Below are positions 36,958 through 45,533 of a stretch of DNA of 64,000 nt, piece after piece; positions within the stretch are counted from its first letter, which is position 1, and each line of letters begins with the position of its first letter. The DNA comes from Pedobacter quisquiliarum (GTDB lineage: Bacteria > Bacteroidota > Bacteroidia > Sphingobacteriales > Sphingobacteriaceae), in the NCBI RefSeq assembly GCF_014642175.1, contig NZ_BMIL01000001.1, positions 248,001 to 312,000 on the forward strand, written 5' to 3'. The notes under the pieces are model-generated. The model saw nothing but the letters and a program-made list of their open reading frames with translations, had not been told where the DNA came from and made no database searches. A program made the position numbers and the translations under genes.

Positions 36958-37635
36958 ATGCTGTCAACTAAATACATATACTTCGTTTATTGCCTGTTAC
37001 TTTCGGGACTGCTTGCCGGCTGTTCAAAGACGAAACTGCAGGACATTCAGGACTCGAACGGCTTTGCTGTGCTGCCTGCGCCAGCGGCGGATGAGCGAGT
37101 AGCGATTTTTGCCGGTGGCTGCTTCTGGGCTACGCAGGAGTGCTTTATACAGCTCAAGGGGGTTCATAAGGTAATTAGTGGGTATGCAGGTGGTGAAACG
37201 GCTGACCCCGACTACAATACGGTGCTGTCTGGCACAACAGGTCATGCGGAAGCCGTACAGATTTACTACGATCCAAAGGTCATCAGCTTTGCACAGCTCA
37301 CACAAGCCTTCTTTTACGCACACGATCCGACGCAGCTGAACCGGCAAGGTCCGGATGTCGGTACCGATTACCGTTCCATTGCCTTTTACCGGAATAATGG
37401 GGAATACCGGGAGCTGGTTAAGGCGATGGATGCGCTTCAGCAATCCGGAGTTTACAAAGGTATCCCCGTTACGGAACTGCGGGAGATAAAGACGTTCTAT
37501 CCTGCGGAGATTGAACATCAGGATTACTATAAACGAAATGGATGGGATCTTTACATCCGTAAAGTGTCGAAGCCAAAGGTGCTGAAGGTGCAGAAAGCTA
37601 TGTCTCAATGGATAAAAAACGACTATGTGGAATAG
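36958..37635 (+). CDS. msrA: Peptide-methionine (S)-S-oxide reductase, lipoprotein form
   Basis: A 225-residue MsrA. The active site GGCFWATQECF (catalytic Cys near residue 54) is followed by GYAGGETADPDYNTVLSGTTGHAEAVQI and the C-terminal IEHQDYY. The N-terminus has a lipobox (LLSGLLAGC), so the protein is an exported lipoprotein that repairs oxidised methionines in the envelope. No MsrB domain is fused. It lies alone between gdhA and ccmE. Confidence 0.93.
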   Translation: MLSTKYIYFVYCLLLSGLLAGCSKTKLQDIQDSNGFAVLPAPAADERVAIFAGGCFWATQECFIQLKGVHKVISGYAGGETADPDYNTVLSGTTGHAEAVQIYYDPKVISFAQLTQAFFYAHDPTQLNRQGPDVGTDYRSIAFYRNNGEYRELVKAMDALQQSGVYKGIPVTELREIKTFYPAEIEHQDYYKRNGWDLYIRKVSKPKVLKVQKAMSQWIKNDYVE

Positions 37636-37751
37636 GTTTTACGGTTTGCGGAATGCTTCTGAAAAGCGGATTCCTTTGTCAGAGAACTATCAATATAACG
37701 TCAAGAACTTGAATAGGAGCGGCCTGCATCCTAATAGGTGGGTTTAATTTT

Positions 37752-37759
37752 TATCTTTG
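37752..37759 (+). promoter_or_regulatory. -7 promoter element of ccmE
   Basis: TATCTTTG, an exact TAnnTTTG match, 27 nt before the ccmE ATG. Confidence 0.55.
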
Positions 37760-37786
37760 TGATTCCCTTTAAATCTTATTTATACC

Positions 37787-38194
37787 ATGAAGAAAAGTGC
37801 AATTATAGGTTTAATAACAATTGCTTTGTGTGTATGTTTCTTGGTGAGTTTAAATGCTGATACAAGCAACTACTCTACATTTCAGGAAGCATCTAAAGAG
37901 TCCCGGGAATTCCATGTAATGGGATATTGGGAAAAAGAGAAAGGCATGTATTATGATGCCGAGAAAGACGCCAATCATTTTGCTTTCTATATGAAAGATG
38001 AAAAAGGTGCTGTAAATAAAGTGGTTTATAATGGCACTAAGCCGCAGGACTTTGAACGTTCTGAAAAACTAGTCCTCATCGGGCAAATGGAGAAGGACAC
38101 CTTCTATGCTTCCAAAATCCTGATGAAATGTCCATCTAAATATAATGATGATCTTGTTGAAGTGAAGCAAGATGGATCAGTCATACAACCCTAA
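37787..38194 (+). CDS. ccmE: Haem chaperone CcmE, CxxxY variant
   Basis: A 135-residue protein with one N-terminal transmembrane helix (about 4-21) and a periplasmic OB-fold typical of CcmE (FHVMGYWEKEKGMYY, FYMKDEKGAVNKVVYNG, KLVLIGQMEKDTFYASKIL). The haem-binding site reads C115-P-S-K-Y119 instead of the usual HxxxY. This Cys form is known from system I variants in some bacteria and archaea that lack CcmH. CcmE carries haem from CcmC to CcmF. It is the first gene of a ccmE-ccmF pair with its own promoter. Confidence 0.88.
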   Translation: MKKSAIIGLITIALCVCFLVSLNADTSNYSTFQEASKESREFHVMGYWEKEKGMYYDAEKDANHFAFYMKDEKGAVNKVVYNGTKPQDFERSEKLVLIGQMEKDTFYASKILMKCPSKYNDDLVEVKQDGSVIQP

Positions 38195-38217
38195 ATAGTT
38201 TAAATACTAAAGCCTTA

Positions 38218-40686
38218 ATGGATACACAATTTATTGGAGAAACCCTCCTCCCCGGTAAAGTCGGTCAGTTTTTTATTGTTCTTGCCTTCGCCGCTTCTTT
38301 ACTTTCTACCATCTCTTATTTCTTTGCCACCAACAACAAACAGGTAGACGATAACTCCTGGACCAAACTGGGCCGCCTTGGTTTTATCACCAACGCTGTA
38401 AGTGTTTTGGCAATTGGATCTACTTTGTTTTACCTGATCCTAAATCACCATTACGAGTACCAATATGTTTATAGCCACTCTTCCAAGTCACTGCCAGTGT
38501 ATTACATTGTGTCTGCATTCTGGGAAGGTCAGGAGGGTAGTTTCTGGTTATGGGCTTTCTGGCAGTCGCTGCTGGGGTTAATCCTGATCTGGAAAGCGAA
38601 GAGCTGGGAAAATGGCGTAATGACGATCGTTGCGTTCTCCCAGGTGTTTTTAACTTCCATGCTCATTGGCGTTGATATCCTTGGTACACGCGTTGGTAGT
38701 TCACCATTCATTCTTTTAAGGGATGCGGTTGATTTAAAAGCAATGGCGCCGGTGGTTTTTGCCGATCCGGAAAACTTCAAGAACTATCTTAAATTCATTA
38801 CGGATGGCCGCGGGTTGAATCCACTGCTTCAAAACTACTGGATGGTTATTCACCCACCAACCTTATTTCTTGGCTTTGCCAGTATGGTTGTGCCTTTTGC
38901 GTATGCTGTTGCCGGTTTATGGCAGCGCAGATACAAGGACTGGGTTAAACCTGCATTGCCTTGGGCGCTTTTTGCTGTAATGGTTTTAGGCGCTGGTATC
39001 ATCATGGGTAGTTTCTGGGCCTACGAGGCGCTGAACTTTGGCGGATTCTGGGCATGGGATCCAGTGGAAAATGCTTCCATCATTCCATGGCTGATGCTTA
39101 TCGCCGGTGTCCATGTACTCATCGCTTTTAAAAACACAGGACATGCTTTCTTTACGGCATATTTGTTAATCGTATTGAGCTTCATACTGGTACTATATGC
39201 TTCATTCCTAACACGAAGCGGTATTCTGGGAGATACGTCTGTACACTCCTTTACCGATCTGGGTATGTTTGGCCACCTGATCTTATATAACGTGGTGTTC
39301 TTAATCATCCCAATAGTCTTCTTAGTTATAAGATGGAAGGAATTACCGATCACCAATAAAGATGAGGAAACTTATTCCAGAGAATTCTGGATGTTTATTG
39401 GTTCGCTAGTAGTTACTGTTGCCTGTATTCAGGTGATCTTTACTACATCAGTACCTGTATTTAATGCAGTGTTCGGTACCAACTTCGCGCCTCCAATAGA
39501 TCCAATTAAGTATTACAACCAGTGGCAGGCACCTTTTGCCATTTTGGTAACCGCAATTTCAGGATTCTCACAGTTCCTTAAATACAAGCGCACCAATGCA
39601 AGGAAGTTCTACAGTAATCTTGTTGGTAGTGTTGTATTTGCAATCGTCATCACCGCTGTATTTGTATACATCACGCACATTTACACCAACCTGATGTACA
39701 TGCTATTAACCTTTAGCTGTGTGTTTGCCATAATGGCGAATGCGAAGGTGCTGGTACAAGGCTTTGGTGGAAAAGGTAAACTGGTCGGTGCTGCTGTTGC
39801 CCACATGGGATTTGCATTGTTGCTTGTAGGTGCATTGGTTGCTGCGGCAACGAGCCAGCCAATTTCCCTAAACGCGAGTAATTTCATCCCTGTAAAGGAT
39901 TTTGAAAAAGCAGAAAAGCCTGGAGAAAACATGGTGCTTTATAAGAACGAGCCAAAAACCATGGGTAAATACACGGTTACTTATGTAAACGATACGACCA
40001 TTGCGCCAAACACCTATTATAAATTAAACTTCAAAGTTATAGATTCGAAATCCGGAGCGATTAAAGAAGACTTCGACTTAAACCCGCACGTACAATCAAA
40101 TGAGACGATGGGATTGATCGCTTCGCCGGATACGAAGCACTACCTGACCACTGATATTTACACCCACATCACCAGCGCTCCGGCAGAGAAAGAAGAGCAT
40201 GAAGATCATGAAGGTCACTCTCCGGAAGAAAACTACAAGGCCCCACGAATTTTAAGTGTTAAGCCGGGTGATACTGTACATACCAGCAGTGGTATTCTGA
40301 CGGTTAAACCTTTAAACTTCAAGCCAACAGCGAAACAACTGGTGCTTGCGAAAGAAGATGTTGCTGTAGGACTTCCGCTTGAGGTAAACCTTAACGGCAA
40401 GATCTATAAAACGGAGCCGATCTTCCTGGTTAAAGGGAACAACACGTTCGACTTCGCCAGAAACATTGATGAACTGGGCTTACGGGTGCGATTCACCAAG
40501 ATTATACCGGAGCAAAACACCGTAGAGTTACAGGTATATGAAAAGCCACAACAGGCGAAAGACTGGGTGGTGTTTAAATCCATTGAATTCCCTTTCATCA
40601 ACTTGTATTGGGTAGGTACCATCGTGATGGTCATCGGATTCTTACTATCCATCATCAGAAGGAAAAAAGAACTAACAACAAATTAA
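38218..40686 (+). CDS. ccmF: Cytochrome c haem lyase CcmF
   Basis: A large 822-residue membrane protein with about 14-15 helices. The WWD domain is clear as WGGFWAWDPVENASIIPWL (about 280), and the preceding EGQEGSFWLW block is also typical. Conserved histidines surround it (MVIHPP near 215). The C-terminal part (about 560-780) is a large periplasmic domain with a His/Glu-rich stretch (EKEEHEDHEGHSPEEN, ~660-675) before the last helix. CcmF ligates haem to apocytochromes. It follows ccmE by 23 bases and ends at a terminator. Confidence 0.92.
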   Translation: MDTQFIGETLLPGKVGQFFIVLAFAASLLSTISYFFATNNKQVDDNSWTKLGRLGFITNAVSVLAIGSTLFYLILNHHYEYQYVYSHSSKSLPVYYIVSAFWEGQEGSFWLWAFWQSLLGLILIWKAKSWENGVMTIVAFSQVFLTSMLIGVDILGTRVGSSPFILLRDAVDLKAMAPVVFADPENFKNYLKFITDGRGLNPLLQNYWMVIHPPTLFLGFASMVVPFAYAVAGLWQRRYKDWVKPALPWALFAVMVLGAGIIMGSFWAYEALNFGGFWAWDPVENASIIPWLMLIAGVHVLIAFKNTGHAFFTAYLLIVLSFILVLYASFLTRSGILGDTSVHSFTDLGMFGHLILYNVVFLIIPIVFLVIRWKELPITNKDEETYSREFWMFIGSLVVTVACIQVIFTTSVPVFNAVFGTNFAPPIDPIKYYNQWQAPFAILVTAISGFSQFLKYKRTNARKFYSNLVGSVVFAIVITAVFVYITHIYTNLMYMLLTFSCVFAIMANAKVLVQGFGGKGKLVGAAVAHMGFALLLVGALVAAATSQPISLNASNFIPVKDFEKAEKPGENMVLYKNEPKTMGKYTVTYVNDTTIAPNTYYKLNFKVIDSKSGAIKEDFDLNPHVQSNETMGLIASPDTKHYLTTDIYTHITSAPAEKEEHEDHEGHSPEENYKAPRILSVKPGDTVHTSSGILTVKPLNFKPTAKQLVLAKEDVAVGLPLEVNLNGKIYKTEPIFLVKGNNTFDFARNIDELGLRVRFTKIIPEQNTVELQVYEKPQQAKDWVVFKSIEFPFINLYWVGTIVMVIGFLLSIIRRKKELTTN

Positions 40687-40692
40687 TACAGG

Positions 40693-40719
40693 CCTGCAGC
40701 ACCAAGCTGCAGGTTTTTT
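40693..40719 (+). terminator. Intrinsic terminator of ccmEF
   Basis: Stem CCTGCAGC / GCTGCAGG, 5-nt loop, six T residues. Confidence 0.9.
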
Positions 40720-40741
40720 GTTTTTATCTTAATCATAAGTC

Positions 40742-41503
40742 ATGAAGATCGTTTTTCTGGGATCGGGAAATGTCGCTACACATCTTGCACAGTCCTTTAA
40801 ACAGGCAGGGCAGGAAGTCACACAAATCTGGAGCAAGACCGAAGCGAATGCGCGGGCACTTGCACAAACATTGGGTGCTGTAGCGATTACGGATCTGGCA
40901 GAGCTGGATATTTATGCCGACCTATACCTGATCGCCGTTAAGGATGAAGCGATCTCAGATGTTGCCGCTGCACTGCCGAAGTTAGCCGGGGTGGTGGCAC
41001 ATACTTCTGGTGCAACATCCATTGATGCACTTCAAAGTCCTGAACATTACGGCGTGTTTTATCCCCTGCAAACCTTTTCAAAGCAGAAAAGCATAGACCT
41101 TTCTGATGCACCCTTATGTCTTGAAGCGAGTGATGCTAAAGCAATGGCGGTGTTGCAGGATGCAGCAAAGCTGATTAGCAGCGCGAGCTATCCTGTGGAC
41201 TCTGAAAAGCGTAAGCTGCTGCATTTATCTGCGGTGTTTGCATGCAATTTCAGCAATCACTTGTATCAGATGGGGTATTCCATCATGCAACAGCATGGCC
41301 TTGATTTTGAGATTTTGAAACCCCTGATTATGGAGACGGCCCGGAAGGTGCAGAATGCGGTCCCATTTGACGTGCAAACCGGACCTGCCGTTCGTGGTGA
41401 TGAGGAGACCATGTCTAAACACCTGCAGCTCCTAGAGGATCGGCCCGATTTACAGGATATCTATAAAACTTTAAGTGAAAGTATTAAAAAGACGCACCTA
41501 TAA
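40742..41503 (+). CDS. Rossmann-like/DUF2520 NAD(P)-binding protein
   Basis: A 253-residue protein with an N-terminal dinucleotide-binding fold (IVFLGSGNVATHLAQSF) and a C-terminal helical DUF2520 domain (about 130-250; LHLSAVFACNFSNHLYQMG). It resembles pyrroline-carboxylate or F420-dependent NADP oxidoreductases in fold, but its substrate is unknown. It stands between a terminator and fdx. Confidence 0.85.
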   Translation: MKIVFLGSGNVATHLAQSFKQAGQEVTQIWSKTEANARALAQTLGAVAITDLAELDIYADLYLIAVKDEAISDVAAALPKLAGVVAHTSGATSIDALQSPEHYGVFYPLQTFSKQKSIDLSDAPLCLEASDAKAMAVLQDAAKLISSASYPVDSEKRKLLHLSAVFACNFSNHLYQMGYSIMQQHGLDFEILKPLIMETARKVQNAVPFDVQTGPAVRGDEETMSKHLQLLEDRPDLQDIYKTLSESIKKTHL

Positions 41504-41525
41504 CAAAATTGCGAGTTAGGCTTCT

Positions 41526-41533
41526 TATTTTTG
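41526..41533 (+). promoter_or_regulatory. -7 promoter element of fdx
   Basis: TATTTTTG, 9 nt before the ATG at 41543. It also shows why the in-frame TTG at 41531 is not the start. Confidence 0.5.
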
Positions 41534-41542
41534 AAAACGATT

Positions 41543-41875
41543 ATGAGCATTTATAAATTAAAAATAAACTTCGAAGATAAAACTAAAGAACCTGTGGAGC
41601 TTCCTATTGCAGCAGGTGAAGACGTTCTTGACGTTTGTCTTGACAACGGCATTCAATTACAGCACAACTGTGGTGGTGTTTGTGGTTGCAGTACCTGCCA
41701 TGTATATGTAACAGCAGGCATGGACAACATTCAGGAAATTTCAGACAAGGAAGAAGATTTCATTGACCGCGCTGTTCGTCCGAGGATTACCTCAAGACTA
41801 GGCTGTCAGTGTGTAGTACTATCTGGAGACATCTCCGTTACCATTCCGGATCAGTCGGAATTCCTTGGTCACTAA
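41543..41875 (+). CDS. fdx: ISC-type [2Fe-2S] ferredoxin
   Basis: A 110-residue ferredoxin with cluster cysteines in HNCGGVCGCSTCHVYV (C-x5-C-x2-C) and LGCQC near residue 87, the adrenodoxin/ISC-type pattern. It donates electrons during Fe-S cluster assembly. iscX follows after 18 bases, which supports the ISC role, and hscA is present elsewhere in the window. Confidence 0.92.
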   Translation: MSIYKLKINFEDKTKEPVELPIAAGEDVLDVCLDNGIQLQHNCGGVCGCSTCHVYVTAGMDNIQEISDKEEDFIDRAVRPRITSRLGCQCVVLSGDISVTIPDQSEFLGH

Positions 41876-41893
41876 CTAAATAAATAAACGAAT

Positions 41894-42136
41894 ATGCAGG
41901 ATAAATTTGCGCTTCCAATTTACTGGAACGACTATGAAGACATTGCTCAGGAGCTATACGAGAAGTTCGGTGATGAATTTAATGAAGCTAAGATCTACCG
42001 GGTAAGATTTACAGAACTTATGGAGTGGGTACTTACCTTGCCGAACTTTAAAGGCACGAGAGAAGAAAGCAATGAAGGTCATTTAGAGCAAATCCAGTCG
42101 GCCTGGGTTTACGAGTGGCGCGATAACCAGGACTAA
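41894..42136 (+). CDS. iscX: Fe-S assembly protein IscX
   Basis: An 80-residue acidic protein of IscX length. The pattern IYWNDYEDIAQELYEKFGDEF, RFTELMEWVLTLPNF and a C-terminal IQSAWVYEW matches IscX, which binds IscS and iron and tunes cluster assembly. Its TAA overlaps the ATG of the downstream phosphatase (TAATG), so the two are translationally coupled. Confidence 0.92.
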   Translation: MQDKFALPIYWNDYEDIAQELYEKFGDEFNEAKIYRVRFTELMEWVLTLPNFKGTREESNEGHLEQIQSAWVYEWRDNQD

Positions 42137-42663
42137 TGTTCTTACAGCAGCTTCGGGAGATTACAACCCTTATTTTTGATGTTGATGGTGTTTTAACCAC
42201 CGGGGATGTCCTGGCTTCTAACACTGGCGAGTTTCTTCGTACATTTAACATCAAGGATGGTTATGCATTGCAGCTTGCGGTAAAGAAGGGCTACCATGTT
42301 TGCATCATCTCCGGCGGTAGCGGTGAGGCGATGCAAAAGCGTTTTGAAGCGCTTGGCATCAAGAACATTTACCTTGGCGTATCGGATAAAGTTGCGGTCT
42401 TTGAGCAGATCCTGGAAAAGTATCAGCTCAGTGCCTCAACGGTGCTGTACATGGGTGATGATTTGCCCGATTACAACATCATGAAACTTGTAGGCCTGCC
42501 AACATGCCCCGCAGATGCCGTGGAAGAAATCAAAGCATTGTCCACCTACATTTCTCCATTTACCGGAGGAAAAACCGCCGTCCGCGACATCATTGAAAAA
42601 GTACTCCGCATTCAAGGCAAATGGTTTGATCCCAACCCATCTGCTTCCGACTCCGGCGTCTAA
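42136..42663 (+). CDS. kdsC: KdsC-like HAD phosphatase (3-deoxy-D-manno-octulosonate-8-phosphate phosphatase)
   Basis: A 175-residue HAD phosphatase without a cap domain, as in KdsC. Motif I is IFDVDGVLTTGDVL (nucleophile Asp), motif II is CIISGGSGEAM, Lys in KYQL, and motif III/IV is YMGDDLPDYN. It likely removes phosphate from KDO-8-P in LPS synthesis; other C0-type HAD substrates are possible. It starts inside the iscX stop and ends at a terminator. Confidence 0.82.
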   Translation: MFLQQLREITTLIFDVDGVLTTGDVLASNTGEFLRTFNIKDGYALQLAVKKGYHVCIISGGSGEAMQKRFEALGIKNIYLGVSDKVAVFEQILEKYQLSASTVLYMGDDLPDYNIMKLVGLPTCPADAVEEIKALSTYISPFTGGKTAVRDIIEKVLRIQGKWFDPNPSASDSGV

Positions 42664-42675
42664 AACAATATTATA

Positions 42676-42697
42676 GAAGCGGCTTACAGCCGCTTTT
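42676..42697 (+). terminator. Intrinsic terminator of the fdx-iscX-kdsC unit
   Basis: Stem AAGCGGCT / AGCCGCTT with a TAC loop, followed by TT and more T after one C. Confidence 0.78.
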
Positions 42698-42723
42698 CTT
42701 ATTTTAGCCCTAAACTAAATGCT

Positions 42724-43293
42724 ATGCTAGTACAAAATCACCCCATTATACTCGCTTCCAAGTCGCCACGCAGACAAGAGCTTTTGAAGCTCATGGATCT
42801 CGACTTTGAAGTATTGCTTAAAGACATTGATGAAAGTTACCCTGAGGGCTTAAAACCACATCAGGTCGCGCAGTATATCAGCGAGCAGAAAGCGAAAGCA
42901 TTTCTACCGGATGAACTTAAAGCAGTCGTAATTACGGCTGATACCATTGTTTCCTTTCAGAATGAAATACTCGGTAAGCCAACAGATGCTGCGCATGCTG
43001 TAGAAATGATATCCAAACTTTCGGGCAATATGCACGAGGTGTTTACCGGCGTGAGCCTCGCCTACAAAGGAGAACTGAACACCTTTTATGACGTTACAGA
43101 AGTTTACTTCAGACCCTTAAACATCACGCAGATCAACTACTATGTGAATCACTATAACCCTTTCGATAAAGCCGGATCATACGGCGTGCAGGATTGGATT
43201 GGCATGATTGGCGTGGAGAAGATCGTTGGCTCTTATACCAACGTGATGGGCTTACCGACGGAGAAACTCTATAGAGAGCTGTCTAAGTTGTAG
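42724..43293 (+). CDS. maf: Maf-family nucleotide pyrophosphatase
   Basis: A 189-residue Maf protein: N-terminal ILASKSPRRQELLKLM, DIDESYPEGL, VITADTIVSFQNEILGKP with the catalytic Asp, and the C-terminal VVGSYTNVMGLP-like IVGSYTNVMGLP. Maf enzymes hydrolyse dTTP, UTP or modified NTPs and clear non-canonical nucleotides. The last 25 bases overlap the convergent Ppx/GppA gene. Confidence 0.92.
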   Translation: MLVQNHPIILASKSPRRQELLKLMDLDFEVLLKDIDESYPEGLKPHQVAQYISEQKAKAFLPDELKAVVITADTIVSFQNEILGKPTDAAHAVEMISKLSGNMHEVFTGVSLAYKGELNTFYDVTEVYFRPLNITQINYYVNHYNPFDKAGSYGVQDWIGMIGVEKIVGSYTNVMGLPTEKLYRELSKL

Positions 43294-44201
43294 TCTTCCT
43301 GGAGTTGCGCCAGAACACCCATTTTCAGGTCGTTAGTAGATAGGTTCAGCACTTTAATACCCGTTTGCTCCAGCACAAAGTTTAGCAGCAAAGCTGCAAT
43401 AACAATCATGTCTACCCTTACCGGCGGCAAAGCATCCATTTGCATCCGCTGTTCATGCGTTGAGGCAATCAGTCGAGCTGAAAGCTGTAAATATTGATCA
43501 TAATCGATCACCCCCGACGCTATATCTTTTGCAGGCTTGTTGTTCTGAATCATCAGCATGCCTGCAAAAGATTCAAAAGCACCTGCGGAGCCAATTAACT
43601 TGGCCGGCTTGTAGACTTTACATTTCGCTATAAGTTCAGCAGTGGTGGCTTCCACATGGCGATAGATCGCATCCCTTTCCGTAGCACTGATGGGATCTGA
43701 TTTGAAATAAGCCTGCATCAGCCGTGCGGCACCGATATCATAGCTTTTTTTCCAGAGAACTTCCTGCGGGCTGCAGATGATGAATTCCGTGCTGCCGCCG
43801 CCAATATCCATAACCAGAGTTGTTGTATCGATCAGCCCCGTTGCTTGCACGCCTTTGTAAATCAGCCCAGCTTCGGCATCGCCGTCAATCACCTTAATCT
43901 CAATGCCCGCTCTTTCCCTGGCGGCATGGACAAAGTCCTCACCATTGGCAGCGCTTCTTACAGCAGAGGTGGCTGTAGCTTTTACTACATCCACCTCATG
44001 TGTTTTAATGGTTGCTGCGAAAGCTTCCAATGCCTGTAGCCCACGTTCAAGGGCTTCCGGAATGATCATGTTGTCATTTATCCGACCTTCGCCCAGTTTT
44101 ACCGGCACCGTTGTTTTATAGATCACTGCGCCACCTTTTGCCAGATCGGCAATAATCAGGTGAAAAGTATTTGTACCAAGATCTATAACGGCTGCTTTCA
44201 T
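43269..44201 (-). CDS. Ppx/GppA-family phosphatase
   Basis: A 310-residue protein of the ASKHA fold: AAVIDLGTNTFHLIIAD at the start, TSAVRSAANG near 80, LVMDIGGGSTEFII near 130 and IGSAGAFESF near 205. This short form (no HD domain) is typical of Bacteroidota Ppx/GppA proteins, which hydrolyse polyphosphate or pppGpp. It is downstream of the ABC permease by 3 bases and may be in that operon. Confidence 0.9.
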   Translation of the reverse strand: MKAAVIDLGTNTFHLIIADLAKGGAVIYKTTVPVKLGEGRINDNMIIPEALERGLQALEAFAATIKTHEVDVVKATATSAVRSAANGEDFVHAARERAGIEIKVIDGDAEAGLIYKGVQATGLIDTTTLVMDIGGGSTEFIICSPQEVLWKKSYDIGAARLMQAYFKSDPISATERDAIYRHVEATTAELIAKCKVYKPAKLIGSAGAFESFAGMLMIQNNKPAKDIASGVIDYDQYLQLSARLIASTHEQRMQMDALPPVRVDMIVIAALLLNFVLEQTGIKVLNLSTNDLKMGVLAQLQEDYNLDSSL

Positions 44202-44204
44202 GTA

Positions 44205-45533
44205 TTAATTTTTATAGGTAAACCACTTTACCATCTCTTTGAAGTTTGTCTTTTTGCCATACATCAAGATACCAACGCGGTAAATTTTCGATGCAACCCA
44301 AACCGTGCCAATAAAACCTGCCACAAGAATGAACATGGATAAAGCAAGCTGCCAGTCCGGCACGCCATAAGGGAGCCTAACCATCATGGCAATAGGGGAG
44401 GTAAAAGGAATCATGGACAGCCAGAAAGCAATAGAACCGTAAGGGTCGTTTGTAACCACGCTTAAAGACAATGCATAGCCTAGAAACAGCGGCATCATCA
44501 CAGGCATCATAAACTGTTGCGTCTCTGTTTCGTTGTCTACAGCAGAGCCGATGGCCGCGTATAGTGCACTGTAAAACAAGTATCCACCAATAAAAAAGAA
44601 GAGGAATACCACGACGATCTTACCGACGTTAAGGTTAGCCATGCTTTTTTGGATGTCTCCAATCGGATTGTCCTGTGCTGCTGCGGGCGTGCTGACACTG
44701 CTACCATCGTTTTGTACCATAGTGGTTTGTTTCATGTCTTTGTCCGATACAAAAATCTTTACCACAGCCGTGGAGATGGCGAAGGTTAGCACGATCCATA
44801 ACACGAACTGTGTTAAACCGACAAGCGCAATCCCGACGATCTTACCAAGCATCAACTGAAACGGCTTCACAGAGGAGATCATAACCTCAATGATACGGCT
44901 CGTTTTTTCTTCAATAACACCGCGCATCACCTGGATACCATACAACATGATGAACATAAACATGAGGATGCCGGCAACGTATGCAATGATCGTGCTTGCA
45001 CCGGCACTGGAATCTTCATCTGCACCAGTCTCGTTAATCTTCTTGGTACTGATGTCTACAGATGATTTTAGATTGTCCAGGTCTGTTTGTTTCAGTCCGG
45101 ATTCTTTAAGCTTTTGATTACGGATCATTTCTTCAATGTGATCCGAAACCTTTCCACTTAAACTCAGTCCAGCTTGTTTCTCCCCAAGTAATTGTATACC
45201 CTCGGGTTTATCCAACGGAAACTCAGGTATGTACAGGATGTAGTCGTAACCGGAGGTCTTTACAGACTTCTTCATGTCTTCAATAGGTTTAGACACATAT
45301 TCGTACTGGGTGTTTTTAGTCGATTTTAGCCGCTCTGTAATGGTTTTATTGTCATTTACAACGGCGATTTTATTTGAAGTGTCTGTAACACCCTGGATGG
45401 AGAAGTAGATGATTAGTCCGTAAAATAAGGCGATGATTACCGGGCCCAAAAGTGTCATTACAATGAACGACTTCTTCTTTACCCTTGACATGTATTCACG
45501 CTCAATGATGAGTAAGGTCTTGTTTGTGGCCAT
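44205..45533 (-). CDS. ABC transporter permease (NatB/ABC-2 type)
   Basis: A 442-residue permease with an N-terminal helix, a large extracytoplasmic domain (about 45-175), and five to six C-terminal helices. The start IEREYMSRVKKKSFIVMTLLGPVIIALFYG is characteristic of NatB-like ABC-2 permeases, and GVIEEKTSRIIEVMISSVKPFQLMLGKI is the conserved cytoplasmic segment. Its ATG overlaps the ATPase stop by one base (TAATG). Substrate unknown; sodium or drug export is known for relatives. Confidence 0.88.
   Translation of the reverse strand: MATNKTLLIIEREYMSRVKKKSFIVMTLLGPVIIALFYGLIIYFSIQGVTDTSNKIAVVNDNKTITERLKSTKNTQYEYVSKPIEDMKKSVKTSGYDYILYIPEFPLDKPEGIQLLGEKQAGLSLSGKVSDHIEEMIRNQKLKESGLKQTDLDNLKSSVDISTKKINETGADEDSSAGASTIIAYVAGILMFMFIMLYGIQVMRGVIEEKTSRIIEVMISSVKPFQLMLGKIVGIALVGLTQFVLWIVLTFAISTAVVKIFVSDKDMKQTTMVQNDGSSVSTPAAAQDNPIGDIQKSMANLNVGKIVVVFLFFFIGGYLFYSALYAAIGSAVDNETETQQFMMPVMMPLFLGYALSLSVVTNDPYGSIAFWLSMIPFTSPIAMMVRLPYGVPDWQLALSMFILVAGFIGTVWVASKIYRVGILMYGKKTNFKEMVKWFTYKN

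Noticed and set aside
37024..37608. A 194-codon minus-strand ORF opposite msrA
   Set aside because: Shadow of a well-supported MsrA coding frame; the translation is not protein-like.
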